From Gemmobacter caeruleus (GTDB taxonomy: Bacteria > Pseudomonadota > Alphaproteobacteria > Rhodobacterales > Rhodobacteraceae): a stretch of 64,000 bases of DNA. The first letter of the stretch is position 1. Each line of letters starts with the position of its first letter. Below the pieces are notes generated by a model. It was not told the origin of the DNA. It did not search any database and saw only the letters and a list, made by a program, of their open reading frames with translations. The stretch is from positions 62,001-126,000 of the forward strand of contig NZ_VKKX01000051.1 in assembly GCF_008271655.1 (NCBI RefSeq). The letters are read 5' to 3'. Made by a program: the position numbers and the translations under genes. Shown piece after piece: positions 26,746 to 35,333 of the stretch.

Positions 26746-27954
26746 ATGACGAATTCCCTGTTGCGCCCGGCGCTTGTGCTTGGGCTGCTTTCCGCCGTTG
26801 GCCCCTTTGCGATCGACATGTATCTGCCCGCCATGCCCGAGATCGGCGCCGATCTGGGCGCGGGCATTCCGGCGATGCAGGGCACGATCACCAGCTATTT
26901 CATCGCCTTCGGTCTGGCGCAGCTGATCTATGGCCCCTGGGCCGATCAGGCCGGGCGCAAATTGCCGATCCATGTGGGCCTGGCCATTTTCCTGCTGGGC
27001 ACGCTGATCTGCACCTTTGCCCCCTCGACCGAAGCGCTGATCGCCGGGCGCTTCGTGCAGGGCCTGGGTGGGGCTGCGGTGATGGTGGTGCCGCGCGCGG
27101 TGATCCGCGACCTGTCAACCGGGCATGAGGCGACGCGGATGATGGCGATGATCATGCTGGTGATCTCGGTCTCGCCGTTTCTGGCACCGCTGGCGGGGGC
27201 GGGTCTGATGGCGCTGGCGGGGTGGCGGGCGATCTTTGGCGCGCTGGTGGCGGCCACGATCGTCTCGATGCTCATGACCCGCTTCCTGCTGGCCGAGACG
27301 CTGGCACCCGAAAACCGCCAGCCGGTTTCGGTGGCGGCCACGCTGGCGGGGGCGCGGCATCTGCTCACGCATCGCGGCTTCATGGCGCTGACCTTTCTGG
27401 GCGGCTTCGGCATGGCGAGCTTTTTCGTCTTTCTCGCCTCGGCCTCTTTCGTCTATGCGCAGGATTTCGGCCTGAGCCCCACGCAATTTTCACTGGCTTT
27501 CGCGGTCAATGCGCTTGGCTTCTTTTCGTCGTCGCAGGTCGCGGCGAAACTGGGGATGCGCTATGGCGCCCGCGTGGTGATGGTGCGCGCGACCTGCGGC
27601 TTTGCCGCCTTTGCGGTCGGGCTGTTCGGGCTGGGCCTGCTGGGGCTGGCCGATCTCTGGGTCACGATGGCGGGGCTGTTCCTGGCCAATGCCTGCCTGG
27701 GTCTGGTGATCCCCACGGCCATGGTGATGGCGCTGGACGAACACGGGCCGATCGCGGGCCTGGCCTCGTCGCTGGGCGGCACGCTGCAAATGCTGGCGGG
27801 CGGCGTGATGATCGCGCTGTCGGGGCCGTTCTTTGACGGCACGGTGCTGCCGATGCTGGCGGCCATCGCCTTGTGCGCGGTGCTGGCGCTGCTGCTGGCA
27901 TTGGTCGTGGCGCGGCTGCCCGCGCCCGATCAGGCGGTGACGGGCGCGGCCTGA
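26746..27954 (+). CDS. Bcr/CflA-family multidrug efflux MFS transporter
   Basis: 12-helix drug:H+ antiporter, 402 aa. The N-terminal signature ALVLGLLSAVGPFAIDMYLPAMPEIGADL is diagnostic of the Bcr/CflA group (DHA1-12), followed by motif A (GPWADQAGRKLPIHVG) and a motif C-like RFVQGLGGAAVMVVPRAVIRDL. Substrate unknown; relatives handle bicyclomycin, chloramphenicol or florfenicol. Its end overlaps the convergent dusA by 25 bases. Confidence 0.88.
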   Translation: MTNSLLRPALVLGLLSAVGPFAIDMYLPAMPEIGADLGAGIPAMQGTITSYFIAFGLAQLIYGPWADQAGRKLPIHVGLAIFLLGTLICTFAPSTEALIAGRFVQGLGGAAVMVVPRAVIRDLSTGHEATRMMAMIMLVISVSPFLAPLAGAGLMALAGWRAIFGALVAATIVSMLMTRFLLAETLAPENRQPVSVAATLAGARHLLTHRGFMALTFLGGFGMASFFVFLASASFVYAQDFGLSPTQFSLAFAVNALGFFSSSQVAAKLGMRYGARVVMVRATCGFAAFAVGLFGLGLLGLADLWVTMAGLFLANACLGLVIPTAMVMALDEHGPIAGLASSLGGTLQMLAGGVMIALSGPFFDGTVLPMLAAIALCAVLALLLALVVARLPAPDQAVTGAA

Positions 27955-28949
27955 ACCTCGGCCAGCGCGCGGTCGATCAGCGCAAGTCCCGCGCCCGGGC
28001 GGCTGGCCCCCTCGGACAAGACCCGCCGCCAGCCGCGCGCGCCGGGGCGGCCGGTGAACAGGCCCAGCATGTGCCGGGTGATCTGATGGAGCCGCCCGCC
28101 ACCGGACAGATGCGCGTCGATATAGGGCTTCATCGCCTGCACCACCGCATGCGCATCGGGGGCGAAATCGTCGCCCCACAGCGCATCGGCGCCGATCAGC
28201 GCATGGCCGGGATCGTGATAGGCAGCGCGGCCGATCATCACCCCGTCCAGCCCCTGATCCAGCAGCGCGCGCGCCTGATCCAGCGTCGCCACCCCGCCAT
28301 TGAGACAGATGGTAAGCTCGGGAAAGCGCTGTTTCATCGCCAGAACCAGCGGATAATCCAGCGGCGGGATCTCGCGGTTTTCCTTGGGGGACAGGCCCTG
28401 CAACCAGGCCTTGCGGGCATGGATCACGAAATGGCGGATCCCTGCCGCCGCCACGGTTTCGATGAAGCGCGGCAGGATCTCGGCCGGTTCCTGATCATCC
28501 ACCCCGATACGGCATTTGACCGTGACCGGCATGTCGGTTTCGCCCGCCATGGCACGCAGGCAATCGGCCACGAGCGGCGGGTTTTCCATCAGCACCGCGC
28601 CAAAACAGCCCGATTGCACCCGGTCAGACGGGCAGCCGCAATTGAGGTTCACCTCATCATAGCCCCACCCGCGCGCCAGTGCCGTCGCCTGCGCCAGTTC
28701 GCGCGGGTCGGACCCGCCCAGTTGCAGCGCGACCGGGTGTTCCTCGGCCGAATAATCCAGCAGCCGCGCCTTCGGCCCGTGAATGATCGCCGGCGCCGTC
28801 ACCATCTCGGTATAGAGCATCGCGCGCCGCGTCATGAGGCGGTGGAAGAACCGGCAATGCCGGTCCGTCCAGTCCATCATGGGGGCGACAGAAAGGCGAT
28901 GTGCCTCGTTTGGCATTGATACCAAAGTGTTTTTTTCAGTCTCGGTCAC
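27930..28949 (-). CDS. dusA: tRNA-dihydrouridine(20/20a) synthase DusA
   Basis: FMN enzyme that reduces U20/U20a in the D-loop of tRNA. It has the DusA opening SVAPMMDWTDRHCRFFHRL, the catalytic Cys in LNCGCPSDRVQSGCFGA, VKCRIGVDD, HARKAWLQGLSPKENR and the C-terminal GVMIGRAAYHDPG. The upstream limit is uncertain: a GTG at 28949 has a modest GGGA site, while an ATG at 28916 gives a start closer to other DusA proteins but has no Shine-Dalgarno. The 3' end overlaps the MFS gene. Confidence 0.92.
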   Translation of the reverse strand: MTETEKNTLVSMPNEAHRLSVAPMMDWTDRHCRFFHRLMTRRAMLYTEMVTAPAIIHGPKARLLDYSAEEHPVALQLGGSDPRELAQATALARGWGYDEVNLNCGCPSDRVQSGCFGAVLMENPPLVADCLRAMAGETDMPVTVKCRIGVDDQEPAEILPRFIETVAAAGIRHFVIHARKAWLQGLSPKENREIPPLDYPLVLAMKQRFPELTICLNGGVATLDQARALLDQGLDGVMIGRAAYHDPGHALIGADALWGDDFAPDAHAVVQAMKPYIDAHLSGGGRLHQITRHMLGLFTGRPGARGWRRVLSEGASRPGAGLALIDRALAEVQAAPVTA

Positions 28950-29320
28950 GACACATCCCAGAGGATTCAGCTATGATTTCCGCCCGCTCCGTCACGCTGC
29001 ATGACTCGAGTCATATCATGGCAACGACCACCGAGAGCAGACGCAAGGGTCCTGTTTCGCACAAATCACGCGCAGGCGCCACGCCCCGCAGGAATCGCGC
29101 TCGTCCGACAAGCGCAAGACGGCAGAGGTCTGGTTCAGTCCTGAAAGGCCGCTGAAATCGCGCTGAAATTTGGCCACCCATCAACCCGTGCCTCTGAAGT
29201 TGGGCGATGCGGGTCGTGCGCGGCCATCGACATCAGCGCTTTGATCTGGACAAAAGGCTTGAATTTCAGCTCAACAAGATGCAATTGATTAAGTGAGTAA
29301 CTGATCACTTCAGGGACATC
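28950..29320. other. 371-base non-coding stretch with a probable degraded repeat
   Basis: No convincing gene on either strand. GC content falls visibly toward 29150-29320. In one frame 29101-29170 reads SSDKRKTAEVWFSPERPLKS, then a stop, then NLATH. From memory this resembles a peptide often seen at mis-annotated protein ends in Rhodobacteraceae (DKR.TA.VWFSPE..LK.R.NLATH), that is, a dispersed element, here with a stop in place of Trp. It marks the upstream edge of the TetR/ABC exporter module. I see no terminal inverted repeats or target duplications. Confidence 0.4.
29291..29310. promoter_or_regulatory. Dyad upstream of TetR-type gene, candidate operator
   Basis: AAGTGA (29291-29296) and TCACTT (29305-29310) form a 6-bp inverted repeat with 8-base spacer, ending 10 bases before the TetR ATG. 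Its size and position fit a TetR-family operator for autoregulation of the tetR-hlyD-permease-ATPase unit; this is inferred. Confidence 0.55.
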
Positions 29321-29920
29321 ATGCGCAAACCTGCCGATCATCGCAAAGCAGAGATCGTGGCCAAGGTGCTAGATCTCGCCGACCGGATCGGACCCGACCG
29401 TGTCACGACCGGCGCGGTGGCGACCGAGATCGGCATTACGCAGGCCGCCTTGTTCCGGCACTTTCCGACCAAGTCTGCAATGTGGACGGCAGTGGCTGAA
29501 CAGGTATCGGACTGGCTTGGCCGTGCATGGGCAAGCGCGCTGTCATCCGGGACGAAGCCGCTCGACCGCATCGCGGCGCTGATCGCCGCACAACTGCACC
29601 AGATCGCAGCGACACCGGCAATGCCAATGCTGCTCTTTTCACGCGAACTGAACGTAGACAACGCGGACCTGCGTGCGGCCTTCCGTGATCGGCTCTCGGC
29701 CTTTCATGCCCTTCTGTTACAGGAAATCACCCATGGCCAGCAGCAGGGTGAAATTCGCGACGACGTTACCGCATCTGACATTGCGGTCCTGCTGATCTCA
29801 CTGGTGCAGGGCGTGGCGATCCGCTGGTCGCTCGGGTCGCGCAACTTCGCGCTACAGGACGAAGGCGAGCGTCTTCTGGCGGTGCAGTTGCACCTGCTTG
29901 CAACGAAGGGGATACGGTGA
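29321..29920 (+). CDS. TetR/AcrR-family transcriptional regulator
   Basis: 199 residues. N-terminal helix-turn-helix at about 20-62 (VLDLADRIGPDRVTTGAVATEIGITQAALFRHFPTK, split here only by description) and a C-terminal ligand-binding helical domain with SRELNVDNADLRAAFRDRL. It precedes and overlaps the HlyD gene (TGATG), so it is the likely local repressor of the exporter. A dyad lies right before its ATG. Codon use (more A/T-ending codons) differs slightly from the flanking housekeeping genes, suggesting transfer. Confidence 0.86.
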   Translation: MRKPADHRKAEIVAKVLDLADRIGPDRVTTGAVATEIGITQAALFRHFPTKSAMWTAVAEQVSDWLGRAWASALSSGTKPLDRIAALIAAQLHQIAATPAMPMLLFSRELNVDNADLRAAFRDRLSAFHALLLQEITHGQQQGEIRDDVTASDIAVLLISLVQGVAIRWSLGSRNFALQDEGERLLAVQLHLLATKGIR

Positions 29921-31065
29921 TGCGCAAAGGCTGGGTCATTGGCGCGCTGGCGGTGGTCGCAATTGGGGCGGGCGCTCTGTTTTTGACCGAGCGCCCTCTC
30001 GAAGTTCAGGTGGTGCAGCCCGAAACTAACGTGCCGCTTCGTCTATACGGTCTGGGCACGGTCGAGGCACGGGTGCTTTCGCGCGTCGGGTTCGAGGTGG
30101 GCGCGGCGCTCATCTCCCTGTCGGCCGATGCAGGCGACACGGTGACCAAGGGGCAGGCCCTGGCAACGCTGCACCCCGCCGAGCAAGAGGCGCGTGTGGC
30201 GCGCGCGCGGGCGGCAGTGGCCGCGAACATCGCAAGCCAGTCGCGCGCCGAGGCTTCCGTCCAGCGGGCGCTGGCGGTTCTGAATGAGCGTGAAGCCGCG
30301 AACCGTCGGCAGAAGGAACTGGCGCGGCAGGACATCGCCTCGATCCAGCGGGCCGAGGAAGCGCAGCGGGACGAGGATGTTGCCCGCGCCGACGTGGCAC
30401 TGGCCCGCGCGGATCTGGCCGTGATCGCGGCGCAGGCCGAGGATGCGGCAGGCGCGCTGCGGCTGGAAGAAACGCTGCTTGCACATCACCGCCTGATCGC
30501 GCCCTATGACGCCATCGTGGTGGCCCGGCATGCCGAGCCTGGCACGGTCGTCAAGGCGGGCGATCCGATCTTCACGCTGATCGACCCGACGACAATCTGG
30601 ATTCAGGCCTATATCGACGAAGAGCGCGCAGGCCAGCTCGCGCTCGGTCAGCCCGGCACGATCCGCCTGCGCTCGCAGCCCACAGCCGAATTTCATGGCA
30701 CCGTGACCCGGATCGGCTTGGAAAGCGACCGGGTGAACGAAGAACGCCGGGTCTGGCTGACCTGCGCCGACTGCCCGGCGGAGATGTATCTGGGCGAACA
30801 GGCCGAGGCGCGCATCCTGACCGGCACCCGCGACCGCGCGCTGATGGTGCCCGAGATGGCGATCACCGGCTTTGACGGCCATCGCGGCACGGTCTGGGTG
30901 GTGCAAGACGGCCGGTTGCAGCGCGCCGATCTGACCTTTGGCGCGCGCGACGACCTGGGCCGCGCGGAAGTGACGGGCGGACTGCCGGACGGCGCGCAGA
31001 TCGTGGCCCAGCCCGCCAAAGGCGCGGACGAAGGTCGGCGCGCACGGATCGGGGGCAGCCCATGA
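29920..31065 (+). CDS. HlyD-type periplasmic adaptor (membrane fusion protein)
   Basis: Adaptor of an ABC export system, 381 aa. One N-terminal membrane helix (about 5-24), a lipoyl half-motif (VGAALISLSADAGDTVTKGQALATL), and an Ala/Arg/Glu-rich coiled-coil hairpin at about 85-180. The second lipoyl half (LIAPYDAIVVARHAEPGTVVKAGDPIFTLID) and a beta-barrel follow. I use the ATG at 29920 (GAAGGGG 8 bases upstream) rather than a GTG one codon earlier. It overlaps the TetR stop by one base and the permease ATG by four. An outer-membrane factor is not encoded here. Confidence 0.88.
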   Translation: MRKGWVIGALAVVAIGAGALFLTERPLEVQVVQPETNVPLRLYGLGTVEARVLSRVGFEVGAALISLSADAGDTVTKGQALATLHPAEQEARVARARAAVAANIASQSRAEASVQRALAVLNEREAANRRQKELARQDIASIQRAEEAQRDEDVARADVALARADLAVIAAQAEDAAGALRLEETLLAHHRLIAPYDAIVVARHAEPGTVVKAGDPIFTLIDPTTIWIQAYIDEERAGQLALGQPGTIRLRSQPTAEFHGTVTRIGLESDRVNEERRVWLTCADCPAEMYLGEQAEARILTGTRDRALMVPEMAITGFDGHRGTVWVVQDGRLQRADLTFGARDDLGRAEVTGGLPDGAQIVAQPAKGADEGRRARIGGSP

Positions 31066-32195
31066 ACCTCGCGCTCAAGGACATTCGCCACGGGCTTTTC
31101 CGATTTGTGCTGACCTGCTTCGGGCTGGGGCTGCTGATGACCGTCGTGCTGGCGATGATCGGCATCTACAACGGCCTCGTCTCGGATGCGCTGGCCGTGG
31201 TGAAGGCCCCCGCGGCCGATGTCTGGGTCGTCGAGGCGGGAACGCAGGGCCCCTTTGCCGAAGCCTCGTCCATTCCGGCCGACACCCGCAACGCCGTTGC
31301 GCGGATGCCCGGCGTGGCCGAGGCGGGCGCGATCAACTACCAGAATATCGAGGCGCCGTTTCAGGGCCGCACCCTGCGGCTCTATGTCATCGGATATGAA
31401 CGGGGTCGGCCGGGCGGCCCGCAAACCATCGTCGCGGGGCGCGGCATTGGCACAAGTCATTTCGAATTGGTGGCCGACCGCAAGACCGGCCTTGCACCAG
31501 GTGACACAATCCGGCTGGGTCGCAACCACTTCACCGTCGTCGGACTGGTCGAAGGGGCGATGAATTCGGGGGGCGACCCCGCGGTCTTCATGGCCCTGGC
31601 CGATGCGATGGACTTGCAGACCGAACTCGCCCCGGCGGACCAGCGCGTGCAGGTCGCCCGTGGCGGTGGCGCGGTGAAATCGGCCTCTGTCGCGGCCGTC
31701 ATCGTCCGCGTCACCCCAGGGGCCGATGTCAGCCTGCTGACCGCGACCCTGCGGCAGTGGAAACATCTGGCCGCCCTCACGCAAGCAGAGCAGGAGACGA
31801 TCCTTCTGGCCTCGGTGGTCGATAAGGCCAGACGGCAGATCGGGCTTTTCCTTGGCATCCTGCTGACCGTCTCGGCGGTGGTCATCGCGCTGATCATCTA
31901 TACGATGACGATGGAAAAGCTGAAGCAGATCGCCACGCTGAAGCTGATCGGCGCACCAGACCGCACGATCGTGGGCCTGATCGTGCAGCAGGCACTGATC
32001 CTCGGCGCCTCGGGGTGGGGGATCGGCCTGGTGCTGATCCTGCTGGTCAAGGACGTCTTCCCCCGGCGCGTCGTGCTGGAGCCGTTCAACGTGGGCGTTC
32101 TGGCCGCGATCATCTTTGTCGTCTGCCTTGCGGCGAGCGGTCTTGGGGTAAGGGCCGCGCTGAAGGTGGACCCCGCCACCGCATTGGGGAGCTGA
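31062..32195 (+). CDS. ABC transporter permease, FtsX/MacB-like (DevC type)
   Basis: 377 residues with four membrane helices: one near 15-37, then a large periplasmic domain (about 40-265), and three helices at about 270-290, 315-340 and 345-367. This is the FtsX-like arrangement of MacB/LolC/DevC exporters, which act by mechanotransmission rather than transport through the membrane. The conserved EKLKQIATLKLIGAPDRTIVGLI coupling helix is present. Partner genes are the upstream HlyD and the downstream ATPase. Confidence 0.88.
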   Translation: MNLALKDIRHGLFRFVLTCFGLGLLMTVVLAMIGIYNGLVSDALAVVKAPAADVWVVEAGTQGPFAEASSIPADTRNAVARMPGVAEAGAINYQNIEAPFQGRTLRLYVIGYERGRPGGPQTIVAGRGIGTSHFELVADRKTGLAPGDTIRLGRNHFTVVGLVEGAMNSGGDPAVFMALADAMDLQTELAPADQRVQVARGGGAVKSASVAAVIVRVTPGADVSLLTATLRQWKHLAALTQAEQETILLASVVDKARRQIGLFLGILLTVSAVVIALIIYTMTMEKLKQIATLKLIGAPDRTIVGLIVQQALILGASGWGIGLVLILLVKDVFPRRVVLEPFNVGVLAAIIFVVCLAASGLGVRAALKVDPATALGS

Positions 32196-32198
32196 GCC

Positions 32199-32891
32199 AT
32201 GGCCCTTGGTGATGTCCTGGTCGAAGTTCAGGGCCTGGCAAAACATTTCGGCGACGGCGAGACCCGCGTCGATGCGTTGCGATCCGTCGATCTGCTGGTA
32301 AGGGCCGGCGAGGTGATCGCCCTACTGGGACCGTCGGGTTCGGGCAAGACGACACTTCTGAACATGATCGGCTGCATTCTCGATCCCTCGGCAGGTCGGG
32401 TGGCGCTGGATGGTGATCCGGTATTCGACGGCAAATGGCTGCGCAACGACCTGCGGCGCCTGCGGCTGGACAAGATCGGCTTCATCTTTCAGGCGCATAA
32501 CCTGCTGCCGTTCCTCACGGCCGAGGAAAACGTCGCGGTTGTGCTGGATTTGGCCGGATGGCCCGCCGAGAAGGGCCGCGCACGCGCGCGCGAATTGCTG
32601 GATTATCTTGAGGTTGGCCACCGCGCCAAGGTGAAGCCTGCCCTTCTCTCGGGCGGCGAGGCGCAGCGGGTGGCGATTGCGCGCGCATTGGCCAACCGCC
32701 CCCGCATCATCCTTGCCGACGAGCCGACGGCGGCCCTGGACAGCAGCCGCGCGCAACTGGTGATGGACCTTCTGCGCAAGCTGGCGGCCGAGCAGGAAGC
32801 CTGCATCATCACCGTGACCCACGACGAAAAGATCTTTGACCGCTTCGACCGGCTGATCCATCTGCGCGATGGCCATCTGGTCGACGCCTGA
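32199..32891 (+). CDS. ABC transporter ATP-binding protein, LolD/MacB-like (DevA type)
   Basis: 230-residue ATPase: Walker A GPSGSGKTT (about 44-52), Q-loop FIFQAHNLLPFLTAEENV, signature LLSGGEAQRVAIARAL, Walker B IILADEPTAALD and H-loop VTHDEK. It forms the energy unit of the HlyD/permease exporter, which by architecture (adaptor + FtsX-like permease + ATPase) resembles DevBCA or MacAB-type systems that export lipids or peptides. Substrate unknown. Three bases follow the permease stop before its ATG. Confidence 0.9.
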   Translation: MALGDVLVEVQGLAKHFGDGETRVDALRSVDLLVRAGEVIALLGPSGSGKTTLLNMIGCILDPSAGRVALDGDPVFDGKWLRNDLRRLRLDKIGFIFQAHNLLPFLTAEENVAVVLDLAGWPAEKGRARARELLDYLEVGHRAKVKPALLSGGEAQRVAIARALANRPRIILADEPTAALDSSRAQLVMDLLRKLAAEQEACIITVTHDEKIFDRFDRLIHLRDGHLVDA

Positions 32892-32905
32892 TGCAGGAGA
32901 GCGAA

Positions 32906-33283
32906 ATGACCGTCAGATCCCGCAGCTTGTCAATCGCCGCCGGCGTGGCCGTGATCTTCGGTGTCTTGACCATCATCTCCGGTGGTCGCGCCTTGTTCGG
33001 CGGGGCGAACATGGGGGCCGTCGTGCCCTTTGTCCTCTGGTTCAACTTCCTGGCGGGCTTCGCCTATGTCATGGCGGGCCTTGGCCTTTGGCGCGGCGCC
33101 GGCTGGGCCCCTGCCCTGTCACTGGGTATTGCACTGGCGACGGCCACCGTCTTCGGGGTGTTTCTCTGGCATGTCCTGACGGGCGGCAGCTACGAGATGC
33201 GGACCATGGGCGCGATGGCATTGCGCCTTTCTGTTTGGGCAGGGATCGCGACGGTCGCCCTGCGTGGCCGCCGGGCGAAATGA
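32906..33283 (+). CDS. Small four-helix membrane protein of unknown function
   Basis: 125 residues with about four hydrophobic helices (about 8-28, 38-60, 68-90 and 100-118). The ATG at 32906 is chosen because AGGAGA lies 5 bases upstream; a start at 32891 overlapping the ATPase stop is also possible. Last gene of the TetR/exporter module, with close spacing that suggests functional linkage. I do not recognise the family. Confidence 0.68.
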   Translation: MTVRSRSLSIAAGVAVIFGVLTIISGGRALFGGANMGAVVPFVLWFNFLAGFAYVMAGLGLWRGAGWAPALSLGIALATATVFGVFLWHVLTGGSYEMRTMGAMALRLSVWAGIATVALRGRRAK

Positions 33284-33376
33284 ACGTCGCTAGCACCCGG
33301 GCACATCTGGGGTCGCTTGCAGCGGTAAGCGTTTCAAGGCGAAATGGACGGCCCAAAGCGCCACGCCGCCGCGTTC

Positions 33377-33403
33377 CTTGACATGCGCCGAGGGGGTGTC
33401 AAG
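33377..33403. repeat. Inverted repeat between exporter module and gene remnant
   Basis: Perfect 7-bp arms CTTGACA (33377-33383) and TGTCAAG (33397-33403) around 13 bases. The left arm contains a TTGACA box, but no matching -10 follows at 16-18 bases, so promoter use is doubtful. It may be an operator or transcript-end hairpin. Confidence 0.4.
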
Positions 33404-33435
33404 CTTGCGTCACAGCCTCAGACGAACCCGCATAC

Positions 33436-33752
33436 ATGAAATCCTTTGTCGCATTCCTCTTGATCCTCACCGCCGCCCCCTCGCAGGGCGATGCCGATAC
33501 GGAAGCGCAGCTCTACGAGGAGTTTGATGCACGGATCCTCACCGATGATGAGAAGCGATTTCTTCAGGCGGCACTGGCGCTGTCAGGCGACTACCGGTCT
33601 CATTGACGGCGCTTGGGGGCGTGGCAGCCAGGCCGCGATGGAACCAGCCCTTCGTGCTGGAGGCGATCGAGGCAAAGGGCATTGTCAGGTTTTCCAACCT
33701 TGTCGCCCGCAAGGACATGATCCGCGACTTGCGCAGCGCGCTGCACCCCTAG
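33436..33752 (+). pseudogene. Frameshifted remnant of a secreted peptidoglycan-binding-type protein
   Basis: The ATG at 33436 starts a good signal peptide (MKSFVAFLLILTAAPSQGDA) and continues LTDDEKRFLQAALALSGDYR, then the frame runs into a TGA at 33604. Shifting frame at about 33595 restores GLIDGAWGRGSQAAME, the conserved loop of peptidoglycan-binding-1 domains. A further shift gives FVLEAIEAKGIVRFSNLVA and ends ...DLRSALHP at the TAG 33750-33752. So three frames in order encode one broken gene, with much of the middle missing. Its final TAG shares the CTAG palindrome with the stop of glpK. Confidence 0.65.
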
Positions 33753-35233
33753 AAGGCCAGCGTCGCCTGCACCGCCCTTTGCCAACGGGCATATTTTGCG
33801 GCACGGTCGGCCTCGGGCAAGGCGGGGGCAAAGCGGCGCTCCAGCGCCCAGGCCCGGGCGAAAGCCTCGGGCGGCGGGTAAAGCCCCGCCTGCAACCCGG
33901 CCAGATAGGCCGCGCCAAGCGCCGTCGTCTCGGTCACCACGGGGCGATCCACCGGGGCGCCCAGAATGTCGGACAGGAACTGCATGGCCCAGTCGCTCGC
34001 CACCATGCCGCCATCCACGCGCAAGACCCCATCGGCGGCGCCCTGCCAATCGGCGCGCATCGCCTCCAGCAGGTCGCGGGTCTGGAAACCTACGCTTTCC
34101 AGTGCCGCGCGCGCCAGTTCCGCCGGGCCGGAATTGCGGGTCAGGCCAAAGACCGCGCCCCGGCAATCGGGCCGCCAATAGGGCGCCCCCAGCCCGGTAA
34201 AGGCCGGCACCATGACCACGCCCTGCCCCGCATCCGCCGCCTCGGCAAGCGGCTGCGTCTCGCGCGCCTCGCGGATGATCTTCAACCCGTCGCGCAGCCA
34301 TTGCACCACGGCGCCCGCGATGAAGATCGACCCTTCCAGCGCATAGGTCACCTGACCGTTCAGCCGATAGGCCACCGTCGTCAGCAGCCGGTTGCGCGAC
34401 GGCACCATATCGGCCCCGGTATTGAGCAGCGCGAAACAGCCCGTCCCGTAGGTCGATTTCATCATGCCGGGCTGGAAACAGGCCTGCCCCACCGTCGCCG
34501 CCTGCTGATCGCCCGCCACGCCCAGAATCGGGATCTCGCGCCCGAACAGATCGGCGCGCGTCACGCCGTAATCGGCGGCGCAATCCCTGACCTCGGGCAG
34601 CAGGGCCATCGGCACATCCAGCAACGCGCAGATCTCGGCATCCCATTCCTGCGTCGCGATGTTGAACAGCAGCGTGCGCGCGGCATTGGTGGCATCGGTC
34701 GCATGGACCCGCCCGCCGGTCAGCTTCCAGATCAGAAAGCTGTCCACCGTGCCAAAGGCCAGGTCGCCCGCCTCGGCCCGCGCCCGCGCGCCCGGCACAT
34801 GATCGAGCAGCCATTTCACCTTGGTCCCCGAGAAATAGGGGTCCAGCAGCAGCCCGGTGCGGGCGGTGATCATCGGCTCATGCCCCGCCGCGCGCAGGCT
34901 GGCGCAAAGCTCGGCGGTGCGGCGGTCCTGCCAGACGATCGCGTTATGGATGGGCTCGCCGGTGCGGCGATCCCAGATCAGCGTGGTTTCGCGCTGATTG
35001 GTGATGCCGATGGCGGTGATGGCGGCCACATCCAGCCCGGCTTTTTCGATCACGCCCCGCGCGGTGCCCGCGACGGTGGACCACAGATCCGACGGGTCAT
35101 GCTCCACCCAGCCCGATTGCGGGTAATGCTGGGCAAATTCCTCCTGCGCGACGGCGACGACCCGGCGGTCGGCGTCGAACAGGATGGCGCGGCTGGATGT
35201 GGTGCCCTGGTCGATGGCAAGGATATGGGTCAT
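33749..35233 (-). CDS. glpK: Glycerol kinase
   Basis: FGGY-family kinase that phosphorylates glycerol to sn-glycerol 3-phosphate, trapping it in the cell. 494 residues with the opening [17 protein letters not shown], substrate segments [17 protein letters not shown] and [22 protein letters not shown] (described piecemeal), and the ATP-binding [12 protein letters not shown]. It ends the glpD-glpSTPQUV-glpK operon; the 100-base gap to glpV contains a strong hairpin (35297-35320). Starting ATG at 35233, GAGGAGA nearby. Confidence 0.96.
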   Translation of the reverse strand: MTHILAIDQGTTSSRAILFDADRRVVAVAQEEFAQHYPQSGWVEHDPSDLWSTVAGTARGVIEKAGLDVAAITAIGITNQRETTLIWDRRTGEPIHNAIVWQDRRTAELCASLRAAGHEPMITARTGLLLDPYFSGTKVKWLLDHVPGARARAEAGDLAFGTVDSFLIWKLTGGRVHATDATNAARTLLFNIATQEWDAEICALLDVPMALLPEVRDCAADYGVTRADLFGREIPILGVAGDQQAATVGQACFQPGMMKSTYGTGCFALLNTGADMVPSRNRLLTTVAYRLNGQVTYALEGSIFIAGAVVQWLRDGLKIIREARETQPLAEAADAGQGVVMVPAFTGLGAPYWRPDCRGAVFGLTRNSGPAELARAALESVGFQTRDLLEAMRADWQGAADGVLRVDGGMVASDWAMQFLSDILGAPVDRPVVTETTALGAAYLAGLQAGLYPPPEAFARAWALERRFAPALPEADRAAKYARWQRAVQATLAF

Positions 35234-35296
35234 GCGGCGCGTCTCCTCCTGGCGGAACGCTCCGACGGTGTCAGAGCGCTCGGCCCGAAGGCGACA

Positions 35297-35320
35297 GGGG
35301 GCGGGACAGCGCCCGCCCCC
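35297..35320 (-). terminator. Intercistronic hairpin between glpV and glpK
   Basis: 9-bp stem GGGGGCGGG / CCCGCCCCC with 6-base loop, 13 bases after glpV. There is no T-tract on either strand, so it more likely stabilises the 3' end of the glpV message or attenuates read-through into glpK than terminates fully. Confidence 0.55.
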
Positions 35321-35333
35321 CGAGCCCGGCAGA

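Noticed and set aside
28901-29155. Possible 84-codon small gene (plus strand)
   Set aside because: Starts inside dusA, has no ribosome site and low-complexity Arg/Ser content; region looks non-coding.
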